DNA of 7,531 nt, taken from an uncultured Collinsella sp. Its GTDB lineage: Bacteria > Actinomycetota > Coriobacteriia > Coriobacteriales > Coriobacteriaceae. The position numbers and the translations under genes were made by a program. This document shows, in pieces, positions 1 through 5,437 of this stretch; position 1 is the stretch's first letter; every line of letters starts with the position of its first letter. The stretch covers positions 1 through 7,531 of the forward strand of contig URWQ01000062.1 in assembly GCA_900551635.1 (NCBI GenBank). Direction: 5' to 3'. A model generated the notes under the pieces. The model did not search any database. It saw nothing but the letters and a program-made list of their open reading frames with translations, and had not been told where the DNA came from.

Positions 1-9
1 GCTTGAAAT

Positions 10-58
10 TGGTGCTATATTCAGCTTGAGTTGTTTAATGCTAGTACGGGAGGGTGAT
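10..58 (+). promoter_or_regulatory. Possible extended -10 promoter and ribosome binding site for the first gene
   Basis: TGCTATATT at 13-21 resembles an extended -10 element (TGn followed by TATATT). Any -35 element would lie at or beyond the window edge. GGGAGG at about 49-54 sits a few bases before the ATG at 59 and decides that start over the upstream TTG at 26 and ATG at 38, which have no Shine-Dalgarno sequence. The promoter is speculative; the ribosome binding site is clear. Confidence 0.35.
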
Positions 59-550
59 ATGGGGCTGTTCAAGAAGAAAAACCCGCAGGATGCCTTTGAT
101 CCCGATGTGTTTACCATCACGGATACGATTTTGGACCCACCGCGGTTTACGTTTTTGCCGGCTATCTACCAGGATGCCACGCGCCGCAAGTGGGCCGTGC
201 ATCAGCGCGGCGGCGAGCCGAAGATTTTTGACTATGCGGATGTGCTGCAGTGCGAGATTGCCGAGACCGGAAATCCCGAGGATGTGCCGGAGCTCAGCAA
301 ACGCGAACTGGCTCAGCAGATTTTGATTAATCCAGCTCAGGCTACCAAAAACAACGCTGCCAAGCGTAATATGTGCCTTGGTATGGGTGTCATCGTTGTC
401 GTGCAAACCGGCAAGGATGAGATTTCGAAGCTTGAGATTCCGGTGACCGCGGGCGAAGTCAAGCGAGACTCCGGCCTATATCGGTCGTATCGGAACGTTG
501 CGGAGCAGATCAAAGAAGCCTTCGACGCCATGAGGCGTCCGGAGCAATGA
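59..550 (+). CDS. Small uncharacterised protein of 163 aa, upstream of two GntR regulators
   Basis: I do not recognise this protein with confidence. It starts MGLFKKKNP, with a basic, lysine-rich N-terminus. No signal peptide is seen. One short hydrophobic stretch (CLGMGVIVVVQTG) lies in the second half and looks like a buried beta strand rather than a membrane helix. The pattern of a KIFDYADVLQCEI segment, then the hydrophobic strand, then a C-terminal amphipathic helix (SYRNVAEQIKEAFDAM) recalls the C-terminal domain found in DUF4428/SHOCT-type cytoplasmic proteins, but this is only a resemblance. The start at 59 is chosen for its GGGAGG ribosome binding site. The stop is 35 bp before the first regulator gene, so it may be co-transcribed with it, though nothing in the sequence links it to sugar uptake. 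Third positions are mixed, unlike the deglycase further downstream. Confidence 0.75.
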   Translation: MGLFKKKNPQDAFDPDVFTITDTILDPPRFTFLPAIYQDATRRKWAVHQRGGEPKIFDYADVLQCEIAETGNPEDVPELSKRELAQQILINPAQATKNNAAKRNMCLGMGVIVVVQTGKDEISKLEIPVTAGEVKRDSGLYRSYRNVAEQIKEAFDAMRRPEQ

Positions 551-585
551 TTCCTGCAGCATCAAGCAGTTGAGGAGTCTTGCCC

Positions 586-1353
586 ATGTCGAGTGAACCA
601 TATGCGATTCCGCCCAAAGACCGCGCCTTTGAGGGCATTCTTTGGTATATCAAACATTATGACCTGCAGAGTGGCGACCGGCTGCCCGCCGAGCGTGTGC
701 TCTGTGAAGAGCTGGGCGTGTCGCGCACGGCGTTGCGTGCTGCGATCACGCGCCTTATTTCGTGCGGAACTTTGGAAAGCCGCCGCGGTTCGGGCACCTA
801 TGTGTGTCCTCCCAAACCGCTGAACATCTTTCAGGAAACATGGAACTATACGCAGGCGGTGGAGAGGGTTGGCTCAAAGTCGACCGCGCGCCTGGTTTGG
901 TCCAAGGTCGTGTATGCCGATATCGATCTTGCCCAAAAAGCCCAGATCGACCTGGGCATGCCGCTCTTCTGCATTCGGCGCGTGCGTGTGGTCAACGGTT
1001 CCCCGGCATCGATCGAGACGGCTTACGTCAATCTGTCTTTGTGCCCCTCGCTTCCCGATCACGATTTTGAGCAGGAAAGCCTCTACGACGTTTTGCTCAA
1101 GGAGGGGAATGTCCATGTGACGCACGGCAAGGAGCATATTTCCATCAGCCGCCTGAACGCCGACGAGGCCAAGTTGCTGAATGCTCAGGAGGGCACGCCG
1201 GTGTTTTACAAGGCTTCGCACGAGCGCGACGAGACCGATGGCTTTGTCGAGTATTGCAAGTCCGTGATTCTGCCGACCAAGTATCGTTTTGCCGATAACG
1301 GCGAGGCAGACGGCGTTGCGACGAAGGTGGGTGTCGAATGGCTGATGCAGTAG
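586..1353 (+). CDS. GntR/HutC-family transcriptional regulator with UTRA domain (first of two)
   Basis: This 255 aa protein is a typical HutC-subfamily repressor. A winged helix-turn-helix occupies about residues 12-75: GDRLPAERVLCEELGVSRTA is the recognition region, followed by LRAAITRLISCGTL and the wing RRGSGTYV. A C-terminal UTRA effector-binding domain covers roughly residues 95-240, with IRRVRVVNGSPASIETAYVN and the ISRLNADEAKLLNAQEGTPV segment typical of the fold. UTRA domains generally bind phosphorylated sugars or related small molecules, and E. coli FrlR, regulator of fructoselysine use, belongs to this family. The start is ATG 586, eight bases after GAGGAG at 572-577; a TTG at 580 would be too close to that ribosome binding site. 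Its 3' end overlaps the next regulator by 16 bp. It is probably a repressor of the PTS/deglycase genes that follow, released by a phosphorylated substrate. Family assignment is solid; the target is inferred. Confidence 0.92.
   Translation: MSSEPYAIPPKDRAFEGILWYIKHYDLQSGDRLPAERVLCEELGVSRTALRAAITRLISCGTLESRRGSGTYVCPPKPLNIFQETWNYTQAVERVGSKSTARLVWSKVVYADIDLAQKAQIDLGMPLFCIRRVRVVNGSPASIETAYVNLSLCPSLPDHDFEQESLYDVLLKEGNVHVTHGKEHISISRLNADEAKLLNAQEGTPVFYKASHERDETDGFVEYCKSVILPTKYRFADNGEADGVATKVGVEWLMQ
641..654 (+). promoter_or_regulatory. Operator-like near-palindrome inside the first regulator gene
   Basis: TTTGGTATATCAAA is a 14-base inverted repeat with six of seven arm positions complementary. It shares the TTGGTAT and CAA elements of the motif pairs at the three downstream promoters. 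It lies about 55 bp inside the regulator gene, where a bound repressor could act as an autoregulatory roadblock. It also encodes ordinary residues (LWYIK), so chance is possible. Confidence 0.25.
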
Positions 1354-2051
1354 AAGACTTGCCGGTTTACAAACAAATTCGCCGCTGCATTGCGGAGCGA
1401 ATCGAGCGCGGCGACTACCCGACGGGCTCGATGATTCCGTCCGAAAACGAGCTGGCCGAGGAGTTTGGCACGACACGCCTGACAATCCGAAGCGCCATGG
1501 ACGAGCTGGTCAAAAGTGGCCAGATTCGTCGCGTGCAGGGCAAAGGCGCCTTTGTGGGACACAAGTGGTTTGACGAGCACGAACGCAAGGGCGGCTTCCG
1601 CCAGTCGGTTTTGGCATCGGGCGCGACGCCGTCGGTGCGCATCCTGGCGCGCTCCAAACGCTACGCCGGCCCGTATTATGCCGACTTGTTTGGCATCGCC
1701 GAGGACGATCTGCTTTACTCGGTGCGCCGCCTCAACTGCATCGATGGTGAGCCCGTATCGATCGAGATGACACTGATTCCGTGCCTGCTGTTTCCGGGCA
1801 TCGAAGACGTGGACATTTCGGTCTTCAGCCTGTTCGAGACCTACGATATGTTGGGACGCAAGCCAGATCAGTCGGTAGAGAAACTCGATATCGAGGCGCT
1901 GGGCGCACGCGATGCGAGTTTGCTCAATCTTGAGCCGGGCGATCTGGCGCTCGTGCTGGAAGGCCTGACCTATGACTCGAGTGGGCAGGCAATCGAGCAT
2001 GCCAAGTCTTTTACCCGCGGCGACGCCGGCGGATATACCTACAACTATTAG
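1338..2051 (+). CDS. GntR/HutC-family transcriptional regulator with UTRA domain (second of two)
   Basis: This 237 aa protein has a clear GntR winged helix-turn-helix at about residues 8-75. PVYKQIRRCIAERIERGDYP leads into the motif IPSENELAEEFGTTRLTIR, then MDELVKSGQIRRVQGKGAFV. A UTRA domain follows at about 95-232, with LYSVRRLNCIDGEPVSIEMT and the C-terminal GQAIEHAKSFTRGDAGGYTYNY, a classic UTRA ending. The start is ATG 1338, preceded by AAGGTGGG at 1324-1331. It begins inside the end of the first regulator gene (16 bp overlap, different frame), which implies translational coupling. The two regulators differ in sequence, so this is not a recent duplication. One or both probably recognise the GGTATTAA-type sites ahead of the deglycase and EIIC genes. 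It could respond to a different isomer or step than its partner. Family confidence is high; role is inferred. Confidence 0.92.
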   Translation: MADAVEDLPVYKQIRRCIAERIERGDYPTGSMIPSENELAEEFGTTRLTIRSAMDELVKSGQIRRVQGKGAFVGHKWFDEHERKGGFRQSVLASGATPSVRILARSKRYAGPYYADLFGIAEDDLLYSVRRLNCIDGEPVSIEMTLIPCLLFPGIEDVDISVFSLFETYDMLGRKPDQSVEKLDIEALGARDASLLNLEPGDLALVLEGLTYDSSGQAIEHAKSFTRGDAGGYTYNY

Positions 2052-2057
2052 CGTCTA

Positions 2058-2092
2058 GAGCGTCCCTGCGCATGGCGGGGGCGCTCGTTTTT
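2058..2092 (+). terminator. Intrinsic terminator after the regulator unit
   Basis: GAGCGTCCC at 2058-2066 pairs with GGGGCGCTC at 2078-2086 (nine pairs including one G-U) around an 11-base loop, followed by TTTTT at 2088-2092. It lies seven bases after the stop of the second regulator. It separates the regulator unit from the catabolic genes. Confidence 0.88.
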
Positions 2093-2166
2093 ACGGATAT
2101 ATGTCGCTTGACCGATGAGCGGCAAAAACTGACCGTCTACCGAGAGGGGAGGATGAAATCATAAAA

Positions 2167-2210
2167 TCGGTATTAAAAACGGCTAACCTGTAATCGTTCA
2201 CTGGTATTAA
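2167..2210 (+). promoter_or_regulatory. Operator pair ahead of the deglycase gene (site pair A)
   Basis: TCGGTATTAA at 2167-2176 and CTGGTATTAA at 2201-2210 are direct repeats 34 bp apart. They match the motif pairs at 4484/4517 and 7384/7419. Unlike those, no TATAAT abuts the downstream copy. The nearest -10-like hexamer is TGTAAT at 2189-2194, so this promoter looks weaker or differently arranged. The motif suits a GntR/UTRA regulator (GGTAT half sites); binding is inferred. The rest of 2052-2326 holds the terminator, this pair and a leader of about 115 nt. Confidence 0.6.
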
Positions 2211-2229
2211 GAACCTTTGAATTGTTGAG

Positions 2230-2283
2230 CTTGGGGCCAAGATGTCCACAAGGTTAAGCGGTGCGACGGGGCGGCAAGCCCGT
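2230..2283 (+). other. Short inverted repeats in the deglycase leader
   Basis: CTTGGGGCCAAG at 2230-2241 is a near-palindrome. ACGGG at 2266-2270 can pair with CCCGT at 2279-2283 around an eight-base loop. Both lie in the likely 5' untranslated region. Neither is long or followed by a U-tract, so they are weak structures of unknown relevance, not terminators. Confidence 0.25.
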
Positions 2284-2326
2284 TCATTCCGTGCGACAAT
2301 TCAAACAGCTCGTGAAAGGAGCGGGA

Positions 2327-2381
2327 ATGAAGGAGACCGAGAAGATCGAGATCATGCACTTCGACCAGGAGGGCTACCTCG
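2327..2381 (+). repeat. Direct repeat: 55+ bp exact copy of the sequence at 7477-7531
   Basis: The first 55 bases of the deglycase gene recur exactly at 7477-7531, 5,150 bp downstream in the same orientation. The match starts precisely at the start codon and continues to the window edge, so its true length is unknown. It could support recombination that deletes or amplifies the PTS/epimerase genes between the copies. Confidence 0.95.
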
Positions 2382-3388
2382 AGGACGGCAGGAACGTCTA
2401 CGAGGCCGGCAAGAAGATGACCGCCCTGGCCGACCGCGTGCACGAGGAGGGCTACGACGCCGTCTTCCTGATGGGCGTCGGCGGCACCTGGGACGAGTTC
2501 ATGCAGCTCGAGTACCTCATGAACAAGTTCGGCGACCGCGACCTCGAGGTCTACCTGATCCACGCCGCCGAGTGGAACGTCATGGGCCACAAGCGCATGA
2601 CCGAGAAGTCCGTCGTGCTGACCGCCTCCGAGTCCGGCACCACCCCCGAGGTGCTCGAGGCCGTCGGCAAGATGAGGGAGATGGGCGTGCGCGTCTTCGC
2701 CATGACCAACCCCGAGGGCAAGATCGGGCAGGCCGTGGGCGCCGAGAACTGCGTCATGATGGCCTCCGACCACGGCGCCGGCGGCTGCGAGAAGGGCTAC
2801 TACCTCGCCGACTGCTTCGGCCTGCGCCTGCTCAACCGCCGCGGCTGCTTCCCCAAGTTCGACCTGTTCATCGAGCAGACGAAGGACGTCTGGAAGGACA
2901 TGCTCGACATCCGCAAGCGCTTCGAGCCGCGCGCCGAGGAGCTCGCCAGGAAGTACGCGCTGGCCGACTACACCATGTTCATCGGCTCGGGGGCCCTCTG
3001 GGGCGAGACCATCCTGTACTCCATGTGCCTGCTCGAGGAGATGCAGTGGAAGCGCATCCGCCACATCACCTCGCACGACTTCTTCCACGGCACGCTCGAG
3101 CTGCTCGAGCCCGGCGTCCCGGTGTTCCTGTTCATGGGAGAGGACGAGTGCCGCGCCCTCGACGAGCGCGTCCGCGCCTTCCTCACCAGCGGCGTGACCG
3201 GCGACGAGGACTACGTCATCATCGACACCGCCGAGTACGCGATCCCGGGCCTGGACGACGACTTCCGCGTCATCGTGTCGCCGTGGATCCTGTCCGTGCT
3301 GACCACCGACCGCCTCGCGCGCAACTACGAGCTGGTCACCAAGCACAACCTCAAGTACCGCCGCTACTACCACCAGTTCGACTACTAA
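2327..3388 (+). CDS. SIS-domain sugar-phosphate deglycase, FrlB/GfrF/FraB-like (copy 1)
   Basis: This 353 aa cytoplasmic enzyme belongs to the SIS (sugar isomerase) family and most resembles the deglycases that split 6-phosphorylated Amadori-type compounds into glucose-6-phosphate and an amine. The first SIS domain (about 30-150) has the GVGGTWDEF loop (50-58) and the signature ASESGTTPE (100-108). The second covers about 200-335. Glu238 in EMQW and His254 in FFHG are 16 residues apart, the same spacing as the catalytic Glu and His of FrlB and FraB as I recall them. The C-terminal RRYYHQFDY matches the usual RRYY...EY ending. Oddities: HGT and SHD replace the usual HGP and SGE near the active site, and all but one sense codon (GGA at 3137) end in G or C. 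The start is ATG 2327 after AAAGGAG (2315-2321); the second copy at 7477 confirms it. It is followed 21 bp later by EIIA. Substrate is unproven: fructoselysine-, glucoselysine- or a related 6-phosphate. Confidence 0.9.
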   Translation: MKETEKIEIMHFDQEGYLEDGRNVYEAGKKMTALADRVHEEGYDAVFLMGVGGTWDEFMQLEYLMNKFGDRDLEVYLIHAAEWNVMGHKRMTEKSVVLTASESGTTPEVLEAVGKMREMGVRVFAMTNPEGKIGQAVGAENCVMMASDHGAGGCEKGYYLADCFGLRLLNRRGCFPKFDLFIEQTKDVWKDMLDIRKRFEPRAEELARKYALADYTMFIGSGALWGETILYSMCLLEEMQWKRIRHITSHDFFHGTLELLEPGVPVFLFMGEDECRALDERVRAFLTSGVTGDEDYVIIDTAEYAIPGLDDDFRVIVSPWILSVLTTDRLARNYELVTKHNLKYRRYYHQFDY

Positions 3389-3409
3389 TTTCATTTGGGG
3401 GAAACCGCA

Positions 3410-3829
3410 ATGAGGCAATACATCTTCGCCAGCCACGCGCATTTTGCGACCGGCATCAAGGAGAGTACCGAGCTGCTCTCGGGCGCGCGCGATAACGTCC
3501 ACGACCTGTCGATGTTTGTCGACGGCCGCACCGATGTCGCCGAGGAGGCCGCCAAGCTCCTGGCGACCTTCGACCCCGCCGACGACGTAATCGTGTGCAC
3601 CGACCTGTTTGGCGGCAGCGTCAACAACGAGTTCACCAAGATCGTCCAGACGCGTCCCAACACCTACCTGGTTGCCAACATGAATCTGCCGCTGCTGATC
3701 CAGCTGCTCTTTTCGGACCAGGAGGCTCCCGCCGATCAGGTTATCCGCGAGATCCTCGCGGCTGACGACACGCGCGTCAAGTTTGTCAACGACCTGCTGA
3801 CCGATGCGGATGACGAGGAAGAGTTCTAG
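3410..3829 (+). CDS. PTS EIIA component, mannose/fructose/sorbose family
   Basis: This 139 aa cytoplasmic protein accepts phosphate from HPr and passes it to EIIB. His9, in the N-terminal IFASHAHFATG motif, is the expected phosphorylation site. The second conserved patch, VIVCTDLFGGSVNNEF (about residues 61-76), matches the usual TDLFGGSP motif, here with Val for Pro. The length is normal for a stand-alone EIIA of this family, which is often fused to EIIB but is separate here. ATG 3410 is chosen because GGGGGA at 3397-3402 sits seven bases upstream; an in-frame TTG at 3395 has no ribosome binding site. It lies 21 bp after the deglycase gene, so the two are co-transcribed, and the EIIB gene follows after 57 bp. 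The acidic C-terminus (DADDEEEF) is unremarkable. Confidence 0.93.
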   Translation: MRQYIFASHAHFATGIKESTELLSGARDNVHDLSMFVDGRTDVAEEAAKLLATFDPADDVIVCTDLFGGSVNNEFTKIVQTRPNTYLVANMNLPLLIQLLFSDQEAPADQVIREILAADDTRVKFVNDLLTDADDEEEF

Positions 3830-3850
3830 TCACCGCCTGCTATTAATGGG

Positions 3851-3882
3851 GCCGGGTTTCCGGCATGAGACCTTTGGGGGTC
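3851..3882 (+). other. Small hairpins between EIIA and EIIB, the second covering the EIIB ribosome binding site
   Basis: GCCGG (3851-3855), loop GTTT, CCGGC (3860-3864) is a perfect five-pair hairpin. GACC (3869-3872) can pair with GGTC (3879-3882), enclosing part of the G-run that serves as the EIIB ribosome binding site. There is no U-tract, so this is not a terminator. It may tune mRNA stability or EIIB translation; this is inference. Confidence 0.3.
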
Positions 3883-3886
3883 AATC

Positions 3887-4369
3887 ATGATTCAACTGCT
3901 TCGCGTCGACCATCGTCTGCTTCATGGCCAGGTGGCCGTCTCTTGGGTCCAGGGCTTGGGTTCTGACTGCATCTTCTGCGTTGGCGACAAGGTTGCCAAC
4001 GATCCCGTCTGGAAGACTACGCTCAAGATGGGAAAGCCGGCCAACGTCAAGCTCGTCATCAAGGACATGGAGCACGCCATCGAGGCCATCAACTCCGGTG
4101 TTACCGATAAGTACAAGATGATCATCTGCGTCGCCAGCATCGCCGAGGCCAAGCAGCTTGTCGACGGCTGCCCGCAGATCACCTCCATCAACCTGGGCAA
4201 CACCAAGTCCAAGGACGAGCAGCGTCCCGATGCCCGTAAGATCTCCCGCCAGATCTTTGTGACTGCTGCCGAGGAAGAGGACATTCGTGAGCTCGTCGGC
4301 CGCGGTGTCGAGGTCGAGATTCGCGCTCTGGCCGACGACCCCAAGGTCGATGCCCTAAGCGCCCTCTAA
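3887..4369 (+). CDS. PTS EIIB component, mannose/fructose/sorbose family
   Basis: This 160 aa cytoplasmic subunit carries the phosphoryl group from EIIA to the incoming sugar. The N-terminal RVDHRLLHGQVAVSWV motif is diagnostic of the family, with His13 (in LLHGQV) the expected phosphohistidine. Length is typical for a free EIIB. The start is ATG 3887, about six bases after a GGGGG run. It lies 57 bp downstream of EIIA and is the last gene before a strong stem-loop and a new promoter, so EIIA/EIIB are separated transcriptionally from the membrane subunits EIIC/EIID. Codon use is intermediate in GC3 and like that of EIIA, unlike the near-saturated deglycase. Family and role in this four-part permease are secure; sugar specificity is not readable from EIIB. 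Confidence 0.94.
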   Translation: MIQLLRVDHRLLHGQVAVSWVQGLGSDCIFCVGDKVANDPVWKTTLKMGKPANVKLVIKDMEHAIEAINSGVTDKYKMIICVASIAEAKQLVDGCPQITSINLGNTKSKDEQRPDARKISRQIFVTAAEEEDIRELVGRGVEVEIRALADDPKVDALSAL

Positions 4370-4380
4370 TTGAGAACCAC

Positions 4381-4403
4381 GGGCGGCGCGCACGGCGCCG
4401 CCC
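4381..4403 (+). terminator. GC-rich stem-loop after EIIB (terminator or mRNA-end stabiliser)
   Basis: GGGCGGCGC (4381-4389) pairs perfectly with GCGCCGCCC (4395-4403) around GCACG. It follows the EIIB stop by 11 bases. No U-tract follows (CTATTCG), so termination may be partial, or the hairpin may stabilise the upstream mRNA end. Confidence 0.55.
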
Positions 4404-4483
4404 CTATTCGTGGGCGTACCGGATAAACGCTTTACCCGTTACCCCCATCTACCGTTCACCGGGAGTACACGCCCGTTGAGCGA

Positions 4484-4526
4484 TTGGTATTAAATAGTTT
4501 TCTCATGACTATATAATTGGTATCAA
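4484..4526 (+). promoter_or_regulatory. EIIC-EIID promoter flanked by an operator pair (site pair B)
   Basis: TTGGTATTAA (4484-4493) and TTGGTATCAA (4517-4526) are 33 bp apart. A perfect TATAAT lies at 4512-4517, its last T shared with the downstream copy. The -35 region is poor (TTAAAT at 4490-4495, 16 bp spacer) and is covered by the upstream copy. The second site is almost a palindrome (TTGGTATCAA read back as TTGATACCAA). Binding there would block polymerase at both ends, which suits repression by a UTRA regulator. Confidence 0.75.
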
Positions 4527-4535
4527 ATCATTTGC

Positions 4536-4564
4536 ACCGGTTTAGGTGTTAACAGCACACCGGT
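4536..4564 (+). other. Inverted repeat in the EIIC leader
   Basis: ACCGGT occurs at 4536-4541 and 4559-4564, and GGTGT/ACACC between them forms an overlapping alternative stem. It lies just downstream of the expected transcription start, about 100 nt before the EIIC ATG. It could be a leader hairpin or an additional protein site. There is no terminator U-tract. The rest of the leader to 4650 shows nothing I can name. Confidence 0.35.
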
Positions 4565-4663
4565 ACAAGCTGGATCTGTCTAGGCGATTGTCGGCATGGA
4601 AAAGGGCGCGCTGACAAGTCGGGAATCGCCGCGCGGATCCAAGAGGGATCAAAGGGAGGAACA

Positions 4664-5437
4664 ATGCTTGTTCAAGCGATCCTCATCGGACTTATCGCTG
4701 CCTTCGGTAAGCTCGATTATCAGCTCGGTACGCTCTATGCGTTCCGCCCGATCGTTCTGTGCCCGCTCGTCGGCATAGTCCTCGGGGACCTGCAGTCCGG
4801 CCTCGCCATCGGTGCGAGCCTCGAGCTGCTCTTCATGGGTTCAATCTCCATCGGCGCTTACGTGCCGCCCGATGAGTGTATTGGCGGTGTGCTCGCCTGC
4901 GCCTTCGCTATTCAGCTGGGTCAGAGCACCGAGGCCGCTATCGCGCTCGCGATGCCCATCGCCACTCTGTGCCTGGCCATTAAGAACGTCGTCAACGCCG
5001 GTATGCCCCTTCTGGTCGACCGTGCCGACGTCTTTGCCAGCAAGGGTAACCTCAAGGGTATCTACGCTATGCACTGGATTATCGGTCTCGTGATTGTCGT
5101 CCTGGCCTTTATCCTGTGCTCGGTCTCCTTCTATCTGGGTGCCGACGCCGTTCAGGGCCTGCTCGACTTCATCCCGACGTTCGTCCTCGATGGCTTTGGC
5201 GTCGCAGCCAACATCCTGCCTGCCATGGGCTTCGCCATGCTCGGCCGTCTGGTGCTTACCAAGCAGCTCGTGCCGTTCTACTTCCTGGGCTTCCTGCTGT
5301 GCTCCTATGCCAACGTGCCCGTCCTCGGCGTCGCCCTGATCGCAATCATCATCGGCATCGACAAGTACGACCTGCTGGGCCTTGGTGGCGCCCAGTCCCA
5401 GCTTTCTGTGGAAGGGGATGAGGACGATGACTTCTAA
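4664..5437 (+). CDS. PTS EIIC component, mannose/fructose/sorbose family
   Basis: This 257 aa integral membrane subunit is part of the sugar-conducting channel with EIID. It is strongly hydrophobic, with several membrane segments. The conserved core GASLELLFMGSISIGAYVPP (about residues 50-69) is diagnostic of mannose-family EIIC. Hydrophobic helices follow through the chain, for example WIIGLVIVVLAFILCSVSFY and FYFLGFLLCSYANVPVLGVA. The C-terminal tail is acidic (EGDEDDDF). A very strong ribosome binding site, AAAGGGAGG at 4651-4659, sets ATG 4664 as the start. It is the first gene of its own transcription unit, under the operator-flanked promoter at 4484-4526, and overlaps EIID by 11 bp, which implies coupled translation and equal dosage of the two membrane partners. 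Confidence 0.94.
   Translation: MLVQAILIGLIAAFGKLDYQLGTLYAFRPIVLCPLVGIVLGDLQSGLAIGASLELLFMGSISIGAYVPPDECIGGVLACAFAIQLGQSTEAAIALAMPIATLCLAIKNVVNAGMPLLVDRADVFASKGNLKGIYAMHWIIGLVIVVLAFILCSVSFYLGADAVQGLLDFIPTFVLDGFGVAANILPAMGFAMLGRLVLTKQLVPFYFLGFLLCSYANVPVLGVALIAIIIGIDKYDLLGLGGAQSQLSVEGDEDDDF

Noticed and set aside
9..19. ATTGGTGCTAT near the window start as a further operator copy
   Set aside because: It matches only the first part of the motif (TTGGT) and has no partner site at 33-35 bp within view.
874..2000. Reverse-strand open frames opposite the regulator genes
   Set aside because: Both forward frames encode clear GntR/UTRA proteins. The reverse products show no recognisable domains and no convincing ribosome binding sites.
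2261..2326. Upstream GTG start extending the deglycase by 22 residues
   Set aside because: There is no ribosome binding site at 2261. AAAGGAG lies just before ATG 2327, and the second copy is identical only from that ATG.
2207..3502. Long open frames of over 400 codons on both strands overlapping the deglycase gene
   Set aside because: They arise because the deglycase has almost no A or T at third positions, which removes stop codons from other frames. Their products are low-complexity strings rich in Arg, or in Val, Leu, Ala, Gly and His, with no family motifs, while the true frame has SIS motifs and a good ribosome binding site.
4596..4778. A 60-codon open frame across the EIIC leader
   Set aside because: No ribosome binding site precedes it, the product is low-complexity, and it overlaps the certain EIIC gene out of frame.
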